From positions 168,044,922-168,108,921 of the forward strand of contig JAYESD010000008.1 in NCBI GenBank assembly GCA_036927565.1: a stretch of 64,000 nucleotides of DNA, in the 5' to 3' direction. Each line of letters begins with the position of its first letter. Positions within the stretch are counted from its first letter, which is position 1. This DNA is from Tuctoria greenei (taxonomy: Eukaryota > Streptophyta > Magnoliopsida > Poales > Poaceae). The notes beneath the pieces were generated by a model. It was given only the letters and a program-made list of their open reading frames with translations. It did not search any database and had not been told where the DNA came from. Shown here in pieces: positions 1 to 11,798 of this stretch. Both the position numbers and the translations under genes were made by a program.

Positions 1-500
1 AGCATTGAGTTGATGATGTTATACTTTGGCTTGGGAAGGAGCATGAGGATCTTTAGGTTGATAAGTCCCTTGCCAAGAGAAGCAACGTCAAGAGCATTTA
101 TTTCCTCAATGAGAACATTTAAGCGAGAAAACATTTCATTTACATTTTCATGAGGAAACATTTTAAACTCATCATATTTAGATTTAAGCAAGTGATATTT
201 AAGTTCTTTAACACGAGATGAGCCCTCATGAATTTCAATTAGACATGCCCAAATATCACAAGCTTTTTCTTTACTAGCTATTCTTGCAAATACATCTTGA
301 CTAATGCATTCATAAATGGCATTTCTAGCTCTAGCATCCCATTTTAGTTGATCCCCAACATAGTTAAGATCTCCAAATCCCGCATGGGTCGCTTCCCACA
401 CTTCGGGAGCAATGGCCTCTAGGTATGCACGCATGCGTGCTTTCCAATAGGCAAAGTTTTTGCCCTCGAAGATAGGAACCGAACCCCCATTCTTGGCCAT
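1..500 (-). CDS. gag: copia gag, N-terminal part, open to window edge
   Basis: From an ATG at 498-500 (minus strand) the frame is open for all 166 codons to the window edge. The protein begins MAKNGGSVPIFEGKNFAYW and continues with a region typical of the DUF4219/UBN2 gag family of plant copia elements, including a run like KEKACDIW. Gag forms the virus-like particle shell. The start lies about 50 bp inside the primer binding site, as usual for these elements. The absence of any stop suggests this insertion is younger than the neighbouring copia copy, whose gag has several nonsense codons. The C-terminal zinc knuckle is outside the window. Confidence 0.85.
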   Translation of the reverse strand, partial: MAKNGGSVPIFEGKNFAYWKARMRAYLEAIAPEVWEATHAGFGDLNYVGDQLKWDARARNAIYECISQDVFARIASKEKACDIWACLIEIHEGSSRVKELKYHLLKSKYDEFKMFPHENVNEMFSRLNVLIEEINALDVASLGKGLINLKILMLLPKPKYNIINSM

Positions 501-547
501 TTAAGCTCTCTAGCGGTGAAGCTAGAATGATCCAATGAGCAACAAGG

Positions 548-559
548 CTCTGATACCAA
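548..559 (-). other. primer binding site (initiator tRNA-Met type)
   Basis: The minus strand reads TGGTATCAGAGC, the standard site in plant copia elements that pairs with the 3' end of initiator tRNA-Met and primes reverse transcription. It lies one base inside the LTR end at 561. Confidence 0.92.
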
Positions 560-560
560 T

Positions 561-1938
561 TGTAAGGATCGAAACGCCCAAGAGGGGGGGTGAATTGGGC
601 TTTCTTTCAAATTTTAGGACAATTAAACACTTAACAACTTAAAGCCCAATTCCCTATGCAATTAAACTATGCAATCAATATAATTTAAAGTTGCGGAATG
701 AAGATTGCATAAGAGTAAAAAGGGAGAGGGATGCAAACGCTCAAGAGACACGGAGTTTATCCCGTGGTTCGGTAAGATCACAAGGATCTTCCTACGTCCA
801 CGTTGTGACACCCACCGAAGGGTTTTGCCACTCCCAAGTCACCGAGACTAGGGGCTTCTTCACTATTCTTCTCCGTTCGCCAACCTTGGCAAGGTGGAGC
901 TCAAGCCTTGTACACTTTTGGGATCCTCCGGGCTTCCACAATCCTCTTGGCAAGCTCCGGAAGTTGCACACACCAAGGGACACTCCCTTGTGGCTCTCAC
1001 TATGCTAGAGACTCCAATCACCTAGAGTGGAGGCACCCAAGCACTATCTCTAGCTAGTTCTAGCCTATTTCTTGGTGTACAAATGATGAGTAAATGATGT
1101 GAAAGTGGTAGCTCTCTTGCTTGAATGCTCTAGGATGTGTAGAGTATGTCTGGGCTTCAAGTCTTGTCGATTTGACAGGTTGAAGGGGTATAAATAGCCA
1201 GCCTCCACGAGATAGCCGTTGGAAAAGTAGGCTGACATCACTTGTCTGCGAACACCGGATGATCCGATGTCTCCCCTTCTGTTAACATCGGTCAAAGCCA
1301 AATTAGCTGATGTCACTGTGTCAGATATGACCGTTGTTAGACCGATGTTGATCTGTCTTCTCATCGGATGATCCTGTGGCTCTTCCTCCAGAATTTTGCT
1401 TGATCTTGAGGCTCACTGGAGTGATCGACCGATGTATGTTTTCTGCACATCGGATGATCCGGTGCTTCACTTGGTCCAATGGTATTGCAATCTGTGATTA
1501 TGGACCGATGTCACTGAGCCACTCACATCGGATGATCCGGTGAGTGCATTTGTCTGAGGTCTTCTTCTTCAATAGAACCAACTTGACCGATGTAGTCAAC
1601 TCATATAACGTCGGTTGATCCGGTGTGTTCAACTTGTTGACTTCGAGTTGTTTTGAGTTGTTCTTTTGGAATTTTGAACTTGTGACCTCTTTGACACTTG
1701 TTGGAAATGTTGTTTTGATTGTCTTCAAGCATGGAATGATATCAAGTTAGAGCTTTCACTTCTTGTCATCATATGTTTTGATTTGATCTCATTTGTTGAT
1801 TTTATATGGGTCTCCAATGTAATTTTGATTTCATTTGATTGAGTGTCATTGAGACCTTGCATTCACAAATTCATTAGTAATATCGAATGGTTGTCATTAA
1901 TCACCGAAACCGTACCTCATGGGGCCTAGATGCTTTCA
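561..1938 (-). repeat. 5' LTR of the left copia element
   Basis: On the minus strand the LTR begins TGAAAGCATCTAGGCCCC and ends GATCCTTACA, 1378 bp with the usual TG...CA ends. It contains at least four copies of an imperfect palindrome CGGATGATCCG (around 1255, 1363, 1450 and 1528), a counterpart of the different palindrome in the LTRs of the second copia element. Small ORFs on either strand look like chance. Confidence 0.85.
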
Positions 1939-3264
1939 CCATGGCGTCCACCAAGGGTCGTAGGTGCTACCGGAAGCTCCGAGCAACCCAGCACGCAAGA
2001 CTCAGAAGCTCAAGTTAGCTCCGATGCATGGATCTCGGGGATCTAGAGCTACTTGAAAGACAATATCCTTCCTGAAGACAGTGTATCCGCTGACTGAATC
2101 GTCAGATTGGCTAAAAGATAAATGTTGGTAGAAGGGGATCTCTACCGGCGCAGTGCGAACGACATCCTAATGCAATGCATTGTAAGGGAAGAAGGTCGCG
2201 AGCTTCTCGCAGAAATATATGGAGGCGAGTGTGGGAACCATGCTTCCTCCCGCACGCTAGTCGGTAAAGCTTTCTGACACGGCTTTTACTGGCCTACAAC
2301 ACTCCACGATGTGGTTGAGCTAGTGAAAAAATGTGAAGCATGCCATTTCCACGCAAAACAGATTCACACACTGGCTCAATCACTACAAATGGTACCTCCT
2401 ACGTGGCCATTCGCTGTGTGGGGCATGGACATCTTGGGACCATTCCCAAAAGTCGTCGGAGGTTACAGGTTCCTGTATGTCGCCATCGACAAGTTTACCA
2501 AGTGGTCGAAAGCAACTCCAGTTGTGACAATCAACAAGCAATCAGCAATCAAGTTCTTGAAGTCCATTATATACAGATTTGGAGTTCCGAACAAAGTCAT
2601 AACTGACAACGGAACCCAATTCACAAGTTCTTCATTCCAAGAATATTGCAAAGACCTCGGCATTCAACTCAGTTACGCCTTAGTAGCTCACCCAGCAAGT
2701 AATGGCCAAGCCGAGAGAGCAAATGCAGAAATCTTAAAAGGACTCAAGATGCGCACGTATGAACGCCTGAAAAAGCATGGAGCCAACTGGATCAAGGAGC
2801 TTCCATCCACATTGTGGGCAAACAGGACAACTCTAAACCGGTCAACTGGGGAGACTCATTTCTTCCTGGTGTACGGAGCTGAAGCAGTTCTTCCTCCGGA
2901 GATCACCTTGGGGTCCCTTCGGGTCCGGACCTTTGACGAAGCCGCGCAGGAACAGCTCCGGCGTGAAGACCTTGACCTCGTCGACGAGTGAAGGTGCCAA
3001 GCAGCTCTTCGGAATGCACGTTATCGCCAAGCACTTTCGCGCTATCATCAAAGGCATGTGCGCAACCGACAACTCGAGGAAGGCGATCTGGTGCTTCGGA
3101 AGATACTAACTCGTGAAGGAATGAATAAACTTTCCCCTAGCTGGGAAGGTCCCTTTTGAGTGATCAAAGTATCCTGTCTCGGATGCATTCACTTCGCAAC
3201 TGAGGATGGGACTCCGCTTCCTAATCCTTGGAACATCAAGCACCTCCGTAAGTTTTATGCTTAG
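1939..3264 (+). pseudogene. gypsy pol 3' end: integrase, damaged
   Basis: Integrase joins retroelement cDNA to the chromosome. The stretch matches the second copy (19930-21259) at its RNase H-integrase linker and throughout integrase. The HHCC zinc region (about 2190-2350) is broken by stops, including TGA at about 2277. The catalytic core (ORF 2311-2991) is readable: first Asp in WGMDILGPFP, second Asp in ITDNGTQF and Glu in NGQAERANAEI. A TGA at 2989-2991 ends this frame; homology continues to a stop at 3262-3264. It is a decayed copy and not expected to be functional. Confidence 0.88.
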
Positions 3265-4581
3265 AATCACGGAGGTGAGTCTGTAATTACACACGATGTA
3301 TGTTATAGAGTCACTAAATAGACATGGGTAGGTCCTCTGGGAGAACATTTGGACCACTTCGGGAGGGTGCGAGAAGTTCAAGTACACTTCATACAGTCAC
3401 CGCACTAAAAGATTAACTACCTACCCTGGGTTAGTACAAGATGTATAGTGCAGTTAGCTTGGTTCCACATCCTAAGTGTGTCCTTGTCTCCCCCGTAATC
3501 CGGACCTATAATGAAAGACATTTTTGTGTAAAAATAGACTCCACGTGCATTTATTTTTGTACAAGGCTCGATCTATCAAATTATTGTTTTTATCCTTCTT
3601 TTCTATAATTGATCTGTCAAATTATTGTTTTTATCCTTCTTGTCTATAATGAAGTTGTGCAATTCTTTTTTAGTTTTTGTCCAAGTTATTCATATGTATT
3701 ACAAGTTATATTATTGATCTCTTTGGATCTTAACATACTGTATAGTCTACTTGCCTGAATGCCAAGCCAACATAGGTCCGTAGTGTGCTATCGACTTAGC
3801 CTAGTCCTGCACCCTAAGTACGCCACTCTAACTACACCCTGGCAGGCCTCATTAGGGTGAGTAATAAAAAAGCATATGAGTCCGGAAAGATTATATCAAT
3901 ATGATTGTTACCATATCGAGTTTCTTCAGATTTAAAACTCAAATAAGAATGATAAGTCACAAATGATTTATAGACAAGAGGACAAATTTTACTCTTTTCT
4001 TGTATTTAACATGCAGGAAAAACAGAAATTCATAGCGATGGTGGACGACGCTGGAGCCACTAAGCTCCGACATCCTCCAAGGGGGACCACCGTTGACATT
4101 TAATATATTGACAGTGGGTGACGTTGGAGTTACGAAGCTCCGACAACTCCTGGAGAGCCTACCTTCAAAAATTCGTGCGTTGATATTAGGCACTACCGGA
4201 CCTATGAAGCTCCGATAAATCCTGTAGGGCCCGCTGTCGACGTTTTATACGTTGATTGTGGGTACCGTCGGAGCTACCAAGATCCGGCAATCCCTGGGGG
4301 CTTGCCGTCGACGATTCGGAAATAAAGACTTCAGACCCAAATATCTACAAGTTTGAAGCGTTCAAGTCATCAACATGTTGTCAAAACCTTTTGGTACATG
4401 TACACACTACAATTGTGCACATATACCAAGGGGACAACATGACAGAGCACAATATATTGAAGACAAAACAACAATAAAGTGAAATTCATGGCAAAGTGGA
4501 TTTCATTAATTTGAAGCACTGGATTACAAAATTGGGATTACAGTAGAAGGCAAAAGGAAAAAGTCCTAGCTACAGGAGGAT
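3265..4581 (+). other. non-coding 3' region of outer Tat element
   Basis: No convincing ORF. It aligns by eye with 21260-22577 of the second Tat copy; both have a conserved block with AATGAAAGACAT and CACGTGCATTTATT just after pol. It ends at the stop of the antisense gene. The part 4040-4330 is a degenerate tandem array listed separately. Confidence 0.7.
4040..4330. repeat. degenerate ~70-80 bp tandem repeat with GGAGC/GCTCC inverted core
   Basis: About four diverged units each contain a short inverted repeat of the form GGAGC-spacer-GCTCCG, followed by a GTCGAC or GTTGA stretch and a T-rich tail. A counterpart array lies at about 21990-22330 in the second Tat copy, so this is a family feature and not a local accident. 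Confidence 0.6.
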
Positions 4582-5046
4582 CTAAGTCCTGCGGAAGAAT
4601 GAGGCGACTTCCTTGACAACTCCTTGGACGCTGGCCCTGGTGGCGTCCTCCTCTTCAGCAACGGGACCTTAGAGCCAGGGTCCTGAGAGAATTGGGGATC
4701 TCGGCTCACATAACACATCAGCACATACTATGCAATGTTTATAGCCAGATATTTCCCCTCTATCTCTAACTGGTCCGCAATGACGTCACCCATCGCATCG
4801 AGTTTGCCGCCAGTAGCATTGAGGGCCACCAATGCTTGGTCCCAGCTCCGGATTGTCCGGGACATACAGGACTAAAGCCTAGTGGTGTCAACGCATTGTT
4901 GGCTCATCCCAAGAAGTCCCATACTTGGATGGACTCAGTCTTCTTCAAGCTTCGCAGCTCCTCTAGTGACTTCCGGGCGGCCGCAAGCTCCGAACCCTCC
5001 TGAGCGAGGCGCTCGACCAATTTGGCATGATGCTGCATATTCTCAG
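4582..5046 (-). pseudogene. antisense coiled-coil gene of outer Tat element, C-terminal end
   Basis: This is the last part of the antisense gene, cut from the rest (29868 onward) by the copia insertion. The stop TAG is at 4582-4584 on the minus strand, at the position equivalent to 22578 in the second Tat copy. The encoded C-terminus is similar in both, with a Phe-Phe pair a few residues before the end. Frame damage is visible within the fragment. The bases 5042-5046 (CTCAG) are one copy of the copia target duplication. Confidence 0.7.
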
Positions 5047-6672
5047 TGAAAGTGCATCTAAGATCCCCGTGGGTTTTGGATGATTGATGACGATAATTAA
5101 GTGACTAACGAGCTCAGTGATCTTAAGCACAGGTGTGGACTCAAGTGGAAGCACAATCCCTCAAAAAGGAAAAGGATGAAAATGGCGATGTCAACTCGAA
5201 AAGGAGAAACTAGGGTTTCTAGTGTGTCGAGTTTAGACTATCCAAATATGTGTGTGTAAAGTGCATTGAGATCAAGTTGGGAGCTCAAAGCAGTTTAGAG
5301 ATCAAACCCATTGAGAGAAGAGAGTTGGAAGCAGTCTGGTAGGAGTGGGCGGACTAGTCCGTGCAGGTGGCCGAACTAGTCTGCTCCTGGCTGGCCAAGT
5401 CCGTTTTCAGTTGGAACAGAAGGGTCTGACTGAGTTCTGACTAGTCCGTAGTGGGACGGACTAGTCCGGGTAGTCGTGGAGTGGTTTTTGGGGACTAAGT
5501 CCCAAAATCACGGACTTGTCCATTTTGGTCCGAACTAAGAGGTCCTGATTGAGATCGGACTAGTCCGCCCTGGGGGTCGGACTAGTCCGGGTTTTGAGAG
5601 AAGTAGGTGCTTCAGCGACTAAGTCTGGGTAGACCGGACTAGTCTGCCCTAGGGGCCGGACTAGTCCATGGTCTTCAGACTAGTATGTTTTCACACGGAA
5701 CAAAAGGTTCTGTGTGAGATCGGACTAGTCCGGCCGTGACTGGACTAGTCTATTTTGAAGTGACCGTTTGAATTTGAAGTTTGGCGGGTAGTGTGACAAT
5801 TTCCACGTAGTGCGACAGTTTTTAGGGACGTCAGTGGTCCCCTAGGCCGAACTAGTCCGGGCTGTAGGCCGGACTAGTCCGCCCATCAGCTGAAGTTAGC
5901 AGTATGGGCTGGGAACCTCTATAAATAGAGGACCCCTGGGTTCATTTGAACCATCTCTTGAGCAAGTTGAAACCCTAGCGCCGCCACAGCAACCTTGAGC
6001 CTCCAAAAGCCTCCTTCTTGTCTACATTCCCTCTAAAACTAATACTTGTGTGGATTCGGGTTTGGTGAGGTGAAGAAGAGGAAGAACACCACTGTTTGGC
6101 TCTCGGTTTGATCTCTTGCACTTTGTGAATCTTTGTGATCTGTGGCTTGAGTTAATCTTTGTGATTTGAGATTGTATTTGTGGTGGGAGCCTCAGATTGT
6201 GAGAAGCCCCAACGAATCTTGTATTCACCCTTTGTGATAGTGGAGAACCAAGTTAGGCCCGTGGGGTAAACTTGGTGAGGGAAGGGTTGTTGAACCCGGT
6301 CGTTTGTGGACTCCTCAACGGGGACATAGATTCCTTCGTGGGATCGAACCGCGGGATAAAATCCTTGTTTCCCTTGTGTTCTTTACTTTCACTTATCGCT
6401 CATTGCTTCTAAGGTTAGCTTTATCGGCTTTGTTCACCACTCTTGTTTCATCGTGATCCTTAGCTTCATACTTGCCATATAACTTGTTAAGGTTCACTAA
6501 GTCATTCTAACACACTTTGCATCACAAGAATCGAATTAAAACTTGTTAGAAACTCCTTTTAGGCTTTTCCCTGTAGGTGGACTGGACTAGTCTGCCCCCA
6601 GAGTATTAATCTCATTTTATTAAGTCACTTCAGGTTGATTAGCCTATTCACCCCCCCTCTAGGCAATTTTCA
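5047..6672 (+). repeat. 5' LTR of SIRE-like copia (1626 bp)
   Basis: Begins TGAAAGTGCATCTA and ends TTTTCA just before the primer site. It is packed with copies of the palindrome CGGACTAGTCCG and decayed versions between about 5345 and 5885. A TATA-like CTATAAATAGAGG lies at 5921-5933. Compared with the 3' LTR (1614 bp) it has one extra palindrome-bearing segment near 5565-5590, suggesting loss or gain of a unit after insertion. Confidence 0.93.
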
Positions 6673-6674
6673 AT

Positions 6675-6686
6675 TGGTATCAGAGC
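6675..6686 (+). other. primer binding site (initiator tRNA-Met type)
   Basis: TGGTATCAGAGC two bases after the LTR end at 6672, as expected for a copia element primed by initiator tRNA-Met. Confidence 0.93.
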
Positions 6687-6724
6687 AGCTCTCTCCAAAA
6701 AGAGTCTAACAACTCGGAGAGAAG

Positions 6725-8558
6725 ATGGTCGGAGTGGGATACGAAGAAGTCTCAACCAGTGAGATCCAAGCAACCCCAGAAGAGATTCTCTTCTATCAAG
6801 ACGAATCAACAGATGACGAAGAAATACGCCATCTCAAGACGAAACTTTGAGAGAAGTTGAAGATTCCCAAGGTTGACACCTCAACCTCCACATCAGGTGG
6901 CACAATCAACTACAACCAACAAGGCTTCAACTATGAACGCCTTGTCTCCAACAACCATTACCTTTCCATCGCATTGTGGAAGCCTCCCCAATTCGATGGA
7001 ACCGACTACGGGATGTGGAAGCACAACATGAAGATTCATCTTGTGTCACTTAACCCCTCACCATGGCAAATCGTGTTGGCCGGGGTGCACATCCCGAGGA
7101 ATGAAGAAGATATCACTCTGGAGCAAGCCGTGCTCCTTCACCGCAATGCTCAAGCGGCCAGAGTGATCATCTCATCTCTCTCAAGAGATGAGTTCAACTG
7201 AGTGGATGGACTTGAGGTGGCCAAGGATATTTGGGACACCCTCAAGATGGCTCATGAAGGCAACCGAGTCGTGAAAGAAGCAAAGATTGAGCTCATTGAA
7301 GGAGAGCTCGGGAGGTTTGCCATTATGGATGGTGAATCTCCTCAAGAGATGTACAACCGCCTAAAGCTACTCATCAACAAGAGTAGATCATATGGCTGTA
7401 CCAAGTGGACGGACCACGAGGTGGTGAAGAGGATTATTCGGGCATTCATGCCTAGAAACGTCTCTCTTTGCTCCATGATCCGAGAAAGCTCGGGGTTTAC
7501 CAAAATGACCCCGAAAGAGGTCCTTGGAAGGATCATCAACCATGAGATAATGGAGAAGGAGGCGCTCTTCTACAATGACCTCCAAAGGTTCACCGCCTCG
7601 AAGATGAAGGATGTTGCACTCAAAGCGACATCCTCCTCAAAGGAGCAAAACGAAGATGATGAGGAGAGCCTTGACACCGATGAGTAAGAGGCCTTCTTCA
7701 TCAACAATTTCAAGAAGATGATGAGAAGAAGAAAAGGAGGATACAAGCATGAGAGCAAGGGCAAAGAAAAGGCAAGGCCCAAAACCAAGAGGGCTTGCTA
7801 CAATTGTGGTGAATACGGGCACTTCATTGTAGATTGCCCACATGAAGAGAGCAAGAAGAAGAAGAGAGAAGAGCAAGGCATTGGAGCATGAACTTGCTCT
7901 AAGCAAGAAAACATGCTCAAGTCTTGAGTACACAACCATTGAGCTCAAGGACGAACTTGGAAACTTGGCAAAAGTTAACAAGATCCTTGAGACTCAAGTT
8001 GAGTCCCTTAAGACTAATGTAGCCTCTTCCTCCAAAAGCTTATCCTCCTCAAAGGTTGCATCCGAAGCAATATCAACTTGCAAATGCTCTAAATTGATTC
8101 TAAAATTAAAGGATGAGCTCAAATTGACTCAAGGCACTCAAGCACGTAAGGGTGTCATCTTTGACAAAGAGAAAGTGGCGTATGCACGAAGTGCATACAC
8201 CAACACAAGACCTCCTTATGTCAAGGATGGTCTTGGTTATCCTAGAGGTGGAAAGCAAAATGCCAAAACCTCCAAGTATGGCAAATACTTGATTGTCTTT
8301 GTCAAGGAAAGCTCATCCACAACTAAAATTGGCAATAGCACTTCAACTAGCACTTACATGCCTAAATCTGAACCGCATCCTCTATTTCATGATTTTGATG
8401 CATCGTATGATTTGATGAGGAACAAGTATGGAAAAGTATATGGTAGATATGTTGGGCCACTCCGCAAGAGCCCCAAGCCTTGCGTGTGGGTGCCCAAATG
8501 CCTCACCACTAAAGTCAAAGGACCCAACTCCGCTTGGGTACCTAAAAGGAAGGCATAA
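6725..8558 (+). pseudogene. gag: copia gag polyprotein, broken
   Basis: Gag (particle protein) probably starts at ATG 6725. One frame carries the UBN2-like capsid region (6857-7687) and the zinc knuckle CX2CX4HX4C (CYNCGEYGHFIVDC, about 7795-7840). That frame is broken by TGA 6848-6850, TGA 7199-7201 and TAA 7685-7687. Just after the knuckle the reading moves to another frame (7842-8558) encoding a lysine-rich coiled coil and a basic tail. The two TGA codons fit decayed CGA arginine codons. It is not expected to make a full protein. Confidence 0.85.
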
Positions 8559-10030
8559 TCTTGTTTTGTAGGTGTACTCCTCTGGTGGATCCAAATGGGT
8601 GCTCGATAGTGGGTGCACAAACCACATGACCGGAGAGAGGAAGATGTTCGAGGAGTATGAGGAACATGATGATCCAAATGAATGGATCCTCTTTGGGGAC
8701 AATGGCCGAGGGAAAATACTTGGCTCCGGTAAAATTGTCATCTCTCCCCAACATACTCTTTCTCGCGTTTTACTTGATTCTCTAGACTATAACCTCTTGT
8801 CCATATCACAACTATGTGACAAGGGTTATAATTGTGTTTTCACTAATGAGGGTGTGAGCGTCCTTTGAAGAAGTGATAACTCAATCGCTTTTAAGGGTGT
8901 CCTCAAGGGAAAGATTTATCTTGTGGATTTTGTCTCGGATAAAGCTCAACTTGACACATGCTTAATGGTGAAAACCAACATGGGATGGCTTTGGCATAGA
9001 CGGCTAGCTCATGTTGGGATGAGGAACTTACAAAAGCTTCTTAAGGGCGAGCACATCCATGGTTTGAAGAATGTTGTCTTTGAAAAGGATAGGCCATGTA
9101 GTGCTTGCCAAGCGGGGAAGCAAGTGGGAGCTCAACACCCCTCCAAGAACATCATGACAACAACAAGACCGTTGGAGCTGCTACATATGGACCTTTTCGG
9201 GCCAATAACCTACATTAGCATTGGCGGTAACAAATATGGTCTTGTCATTGTTGACGATTTTTCTCATTTCACTTGGGTGTTCTTCTTGCATGATAAGGGT
9301 GAAACTCATGGTGTCCTCAAGAGGCTCTTGAGGAGAGCTCAAAATGAGTTCGCCTCAAGAATCAAAGCTATAAGAAGTGACAATGGCACCGAGTTCAAAA
9401 ACACTAAAGTGGAAGAATTCTTGGATGAGGAGGGCATCAAGCATGAATTTTCAGCTCCATACTCCCCTCAACAAAATGTGGTGGCGGAACGGAAGAATAG
9501 GACACTCATTGAGATGTCAAGGACGATGCTTGATGAGTACAAGACATCGGATCGGTTTTGGACAGGCGCGGTTAACACCGCTTGCCATGCCGTCAACCGA
9601 TTATACCTCCATCGCCTCCTCAAGAAGACTCCCTATGAGCTTCTAGTTGGTAAGAAACCCAATGTCTCTTACTTTCGTGTTTTTGGGAGCAAGTGCTATA
9701 TTCTCAACAAGAAGCCTAGGACTTCGAAGTTTGCTTCAAAGTCCGATGAAGGTTTCTTACTTGGTTATGACTCAAACACCCACGCTTACCGTGTCTTTAA
9801 CAAATCCTCCGGAATTGTTGAAATAGCACGCGACGTAGTGTTTGATGAAACTAATGGCTCCCAAGTGGAGCAAGTTGATCAAAGTGTACTAGATCAAGAA
9901 GATTCTCCACAAGAATCTCTTAGGAGGATGGCACTTGGAGATGTTCAACCACAAGAACTACCTCAATGCTCAAGTGACCAACAACAAGATGATGCAAGTC
10001 ATCCCCACGCGATCAAGTTGAAGATGGACA
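8559..10030 (+). pseudogene. pol: copia pol part 1: protease and integrase
   Basis: Protease cleaves the polyprotein and shows the active site D-S-G in WVLDSGCTNHMTG (about 8598-8636). A TGA at 8866-8868 interrupts the frame. The GAG-pre-integrase HHCC region follows (8923-9130: WHRRLAH ... CSACQAGK). The integrase core has its first Asp in LHMDLFGPI, second in IRSDNGTEF and Glu in VAERKNRT. The frame moves by an indel near 10000-10010 before the RT region. Protease-integrase-RT order is diagnostic of Ty1/copia. Confidence 0.9.
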
Positions 10031-11798
10031 AGTGGCACCTCAACATGATCAAGAAGACAAAAGTAAAGAGGGAAGCATTCATCAAGGGGGAGAACAAGAA
10101 GAAGAAGATGATGATGATGACCCAAGAGCTCAACCTCCACATCCTCGTGTGCATCAAAGTGTTCAACGGGATCACCTCGTTGACAACATCCTCGGAGACA
10201 TCACTAAAGGGGTAATCACTCGTTCTCGTGTTGCAAATTTTTGTGAACATTACTCCTTTATCTCTTATTTGGAGCCCCATAAGGTTGAAGATGCATTGAG
10301 AGACCTGGATTGGGTGGTGTCCATGCAAGAGGAGCTTAACAACTTTGAGAGGAACAAAGTTTGGGAGCTTGTCAAGCGTCCACAAGCAAATGTTGTGGGC
10401 ACCAAGTGGGTGTTCTGCAACAAGCAAGATGAACATGGCATGGTGACAAGGAACAAGGCACGACTTGTGGACAAGGGGTACTCACAAGTCGAAGGTTTGA
10501 ATTTTGATGAAACCTTTGCTCCCGTAGCTAGGCTAGAATCAATTCGTATATTACTTGCCTTTGCTACTCACCATGATTTTAAGCTTCACCAAATGGACAT
10601 CAAGAGTGCGTTCCTAAATGGTCCAATCAAGGAGGAAGTCTATGTGGAGCAACCATCGGGCTTTGAAGACCAAGACTTCCCAAACCATGTCTTCAAATTG
10701 TGTAAGGCTCTCTATGGCCTCAAACAAGCTCCTAGAGCTTGGTATGAGTGTCTTAGAGACTTTCTAATTCAAAATGGTTCTAAGATAGGAAAAGCTTATT
10801 ACACTCTCTTTACAAAGCACTTTAATGATGATCTCTTTGTGTGCCAAATATATTTCGATGACATTATATTTGGTTCTACCAACAAAGTGTTTTGTGATGA
10901 GTTTTCTAAGATAATGACGGAGAGATTTGAAATGTCCATGATGGGGGAGTTGAAGTTCTTTTTAGGTTTCCGAGTCAAGCAACTCAAAGATGGCACGTTC
11001 ATAAGTCAAATGAAATACACTCAAGACATACTAAAGAAGTTTGACATGGACAAGGACAAACCCATCAAGACGCCTATGGCAACAAATGGACACTTAGACC
11101 TCAACGAAGATGGTCCAAGTGTGGACCAAAAGGTATACCGTTCCATGATTGGTTCTTTGTTGTATCTTTGTGCATCTAGACCGGATATTATGCTTAGTGT
11201 GTGTATGTGTGCATGTTTTCAAGCTGCACCTAAGGTGTGGACCGTCGTGAAGAGGATTCTTAGATATTTAGTTCACACACCTAGCCTAGGACTTTGGTAC
11301 CCCAAAGGATCCAAGTTTAACCTCATTGGCTATTCCGATGCCGATTATGCGGGGTGCAAAGTTGATAGAAAGAGCACATTCGGGACATGCCAATTCTTGG
11401 GTAGATCCTTAGTGTCTTGGTCCTCTAAGAAACAAAATTCCATTGCTCTTTCCACAGTCGAAGCGGAGTATGTAGCAGCCGGATGTTGTTGTGCACAACT
11501 TCTTTGGATGAGACAAACTCTAAGGGATTATGGTATAAACTTGCGCCATATTCCTCTCCTATGTGATAATGAGAGCGCCATCAAAATAGCCCATAATCTG
11601 GTTGAGCATTCAAGGACCAAACACATAGACATTAGACATCACTTCTTGAGAGATCATTCCTTAAAGGGGGACATAGTGATTTCCCATGTAAGAACCGAGA
11701 ACCAACTAGCCGACATATTCACCAAGCCCCCAGATGAGAAGCGATTTTGTGAGCTTAGGAGTGAGATCAATATCTTAGATTCTCGAAATGTGGATTGA
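10031..11798 (+). CDS. pol: copia pol part 2: reverse transcriptase and RNase H
   Basis: Open from about 10032 to a TGA at 11796-11798. It contains the copia RT (RVT_2) landmarks in order: KARLVDKGYSQVEG, a FDETFAPVAR block, MDIKSAFLNG, LCKALYGLKQAPRAWY, and the catalytic box as YFDDI in place of the usual YVDDI. RNase H follows with SDADYAG, ALSTVEAEYVA and the terminal NQLADIFTKP. This is the best-preserved part of the element, but it lacks an own start and depends on an upstream frame that is broken. An N-terminal acidic run near 10100-10130 belongs to the linker after integrase. Confidence 0.9.

Larger units (their letters stand above)
1..1938 (-). mobile_element. Ty1/copia (SIRE-like) retrotransposon, 5' part, minus strand
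   Basis: Reading the minus strand, an LTR (1938 down to 561) is followed by a primer binding site complementary to initiator tRNA-Met and then by an open gag frame running off the window edge. Pol and the other LTR lie outside the window. The sequence right of 1938 is Tat gypsy pol, homologous to about 19930 onward in the second Tat copy, so this element inserted into the outer Tat element. The right target-site copy should begin CCATG at 1939; its partner is not visible. Confidence 0.88.
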
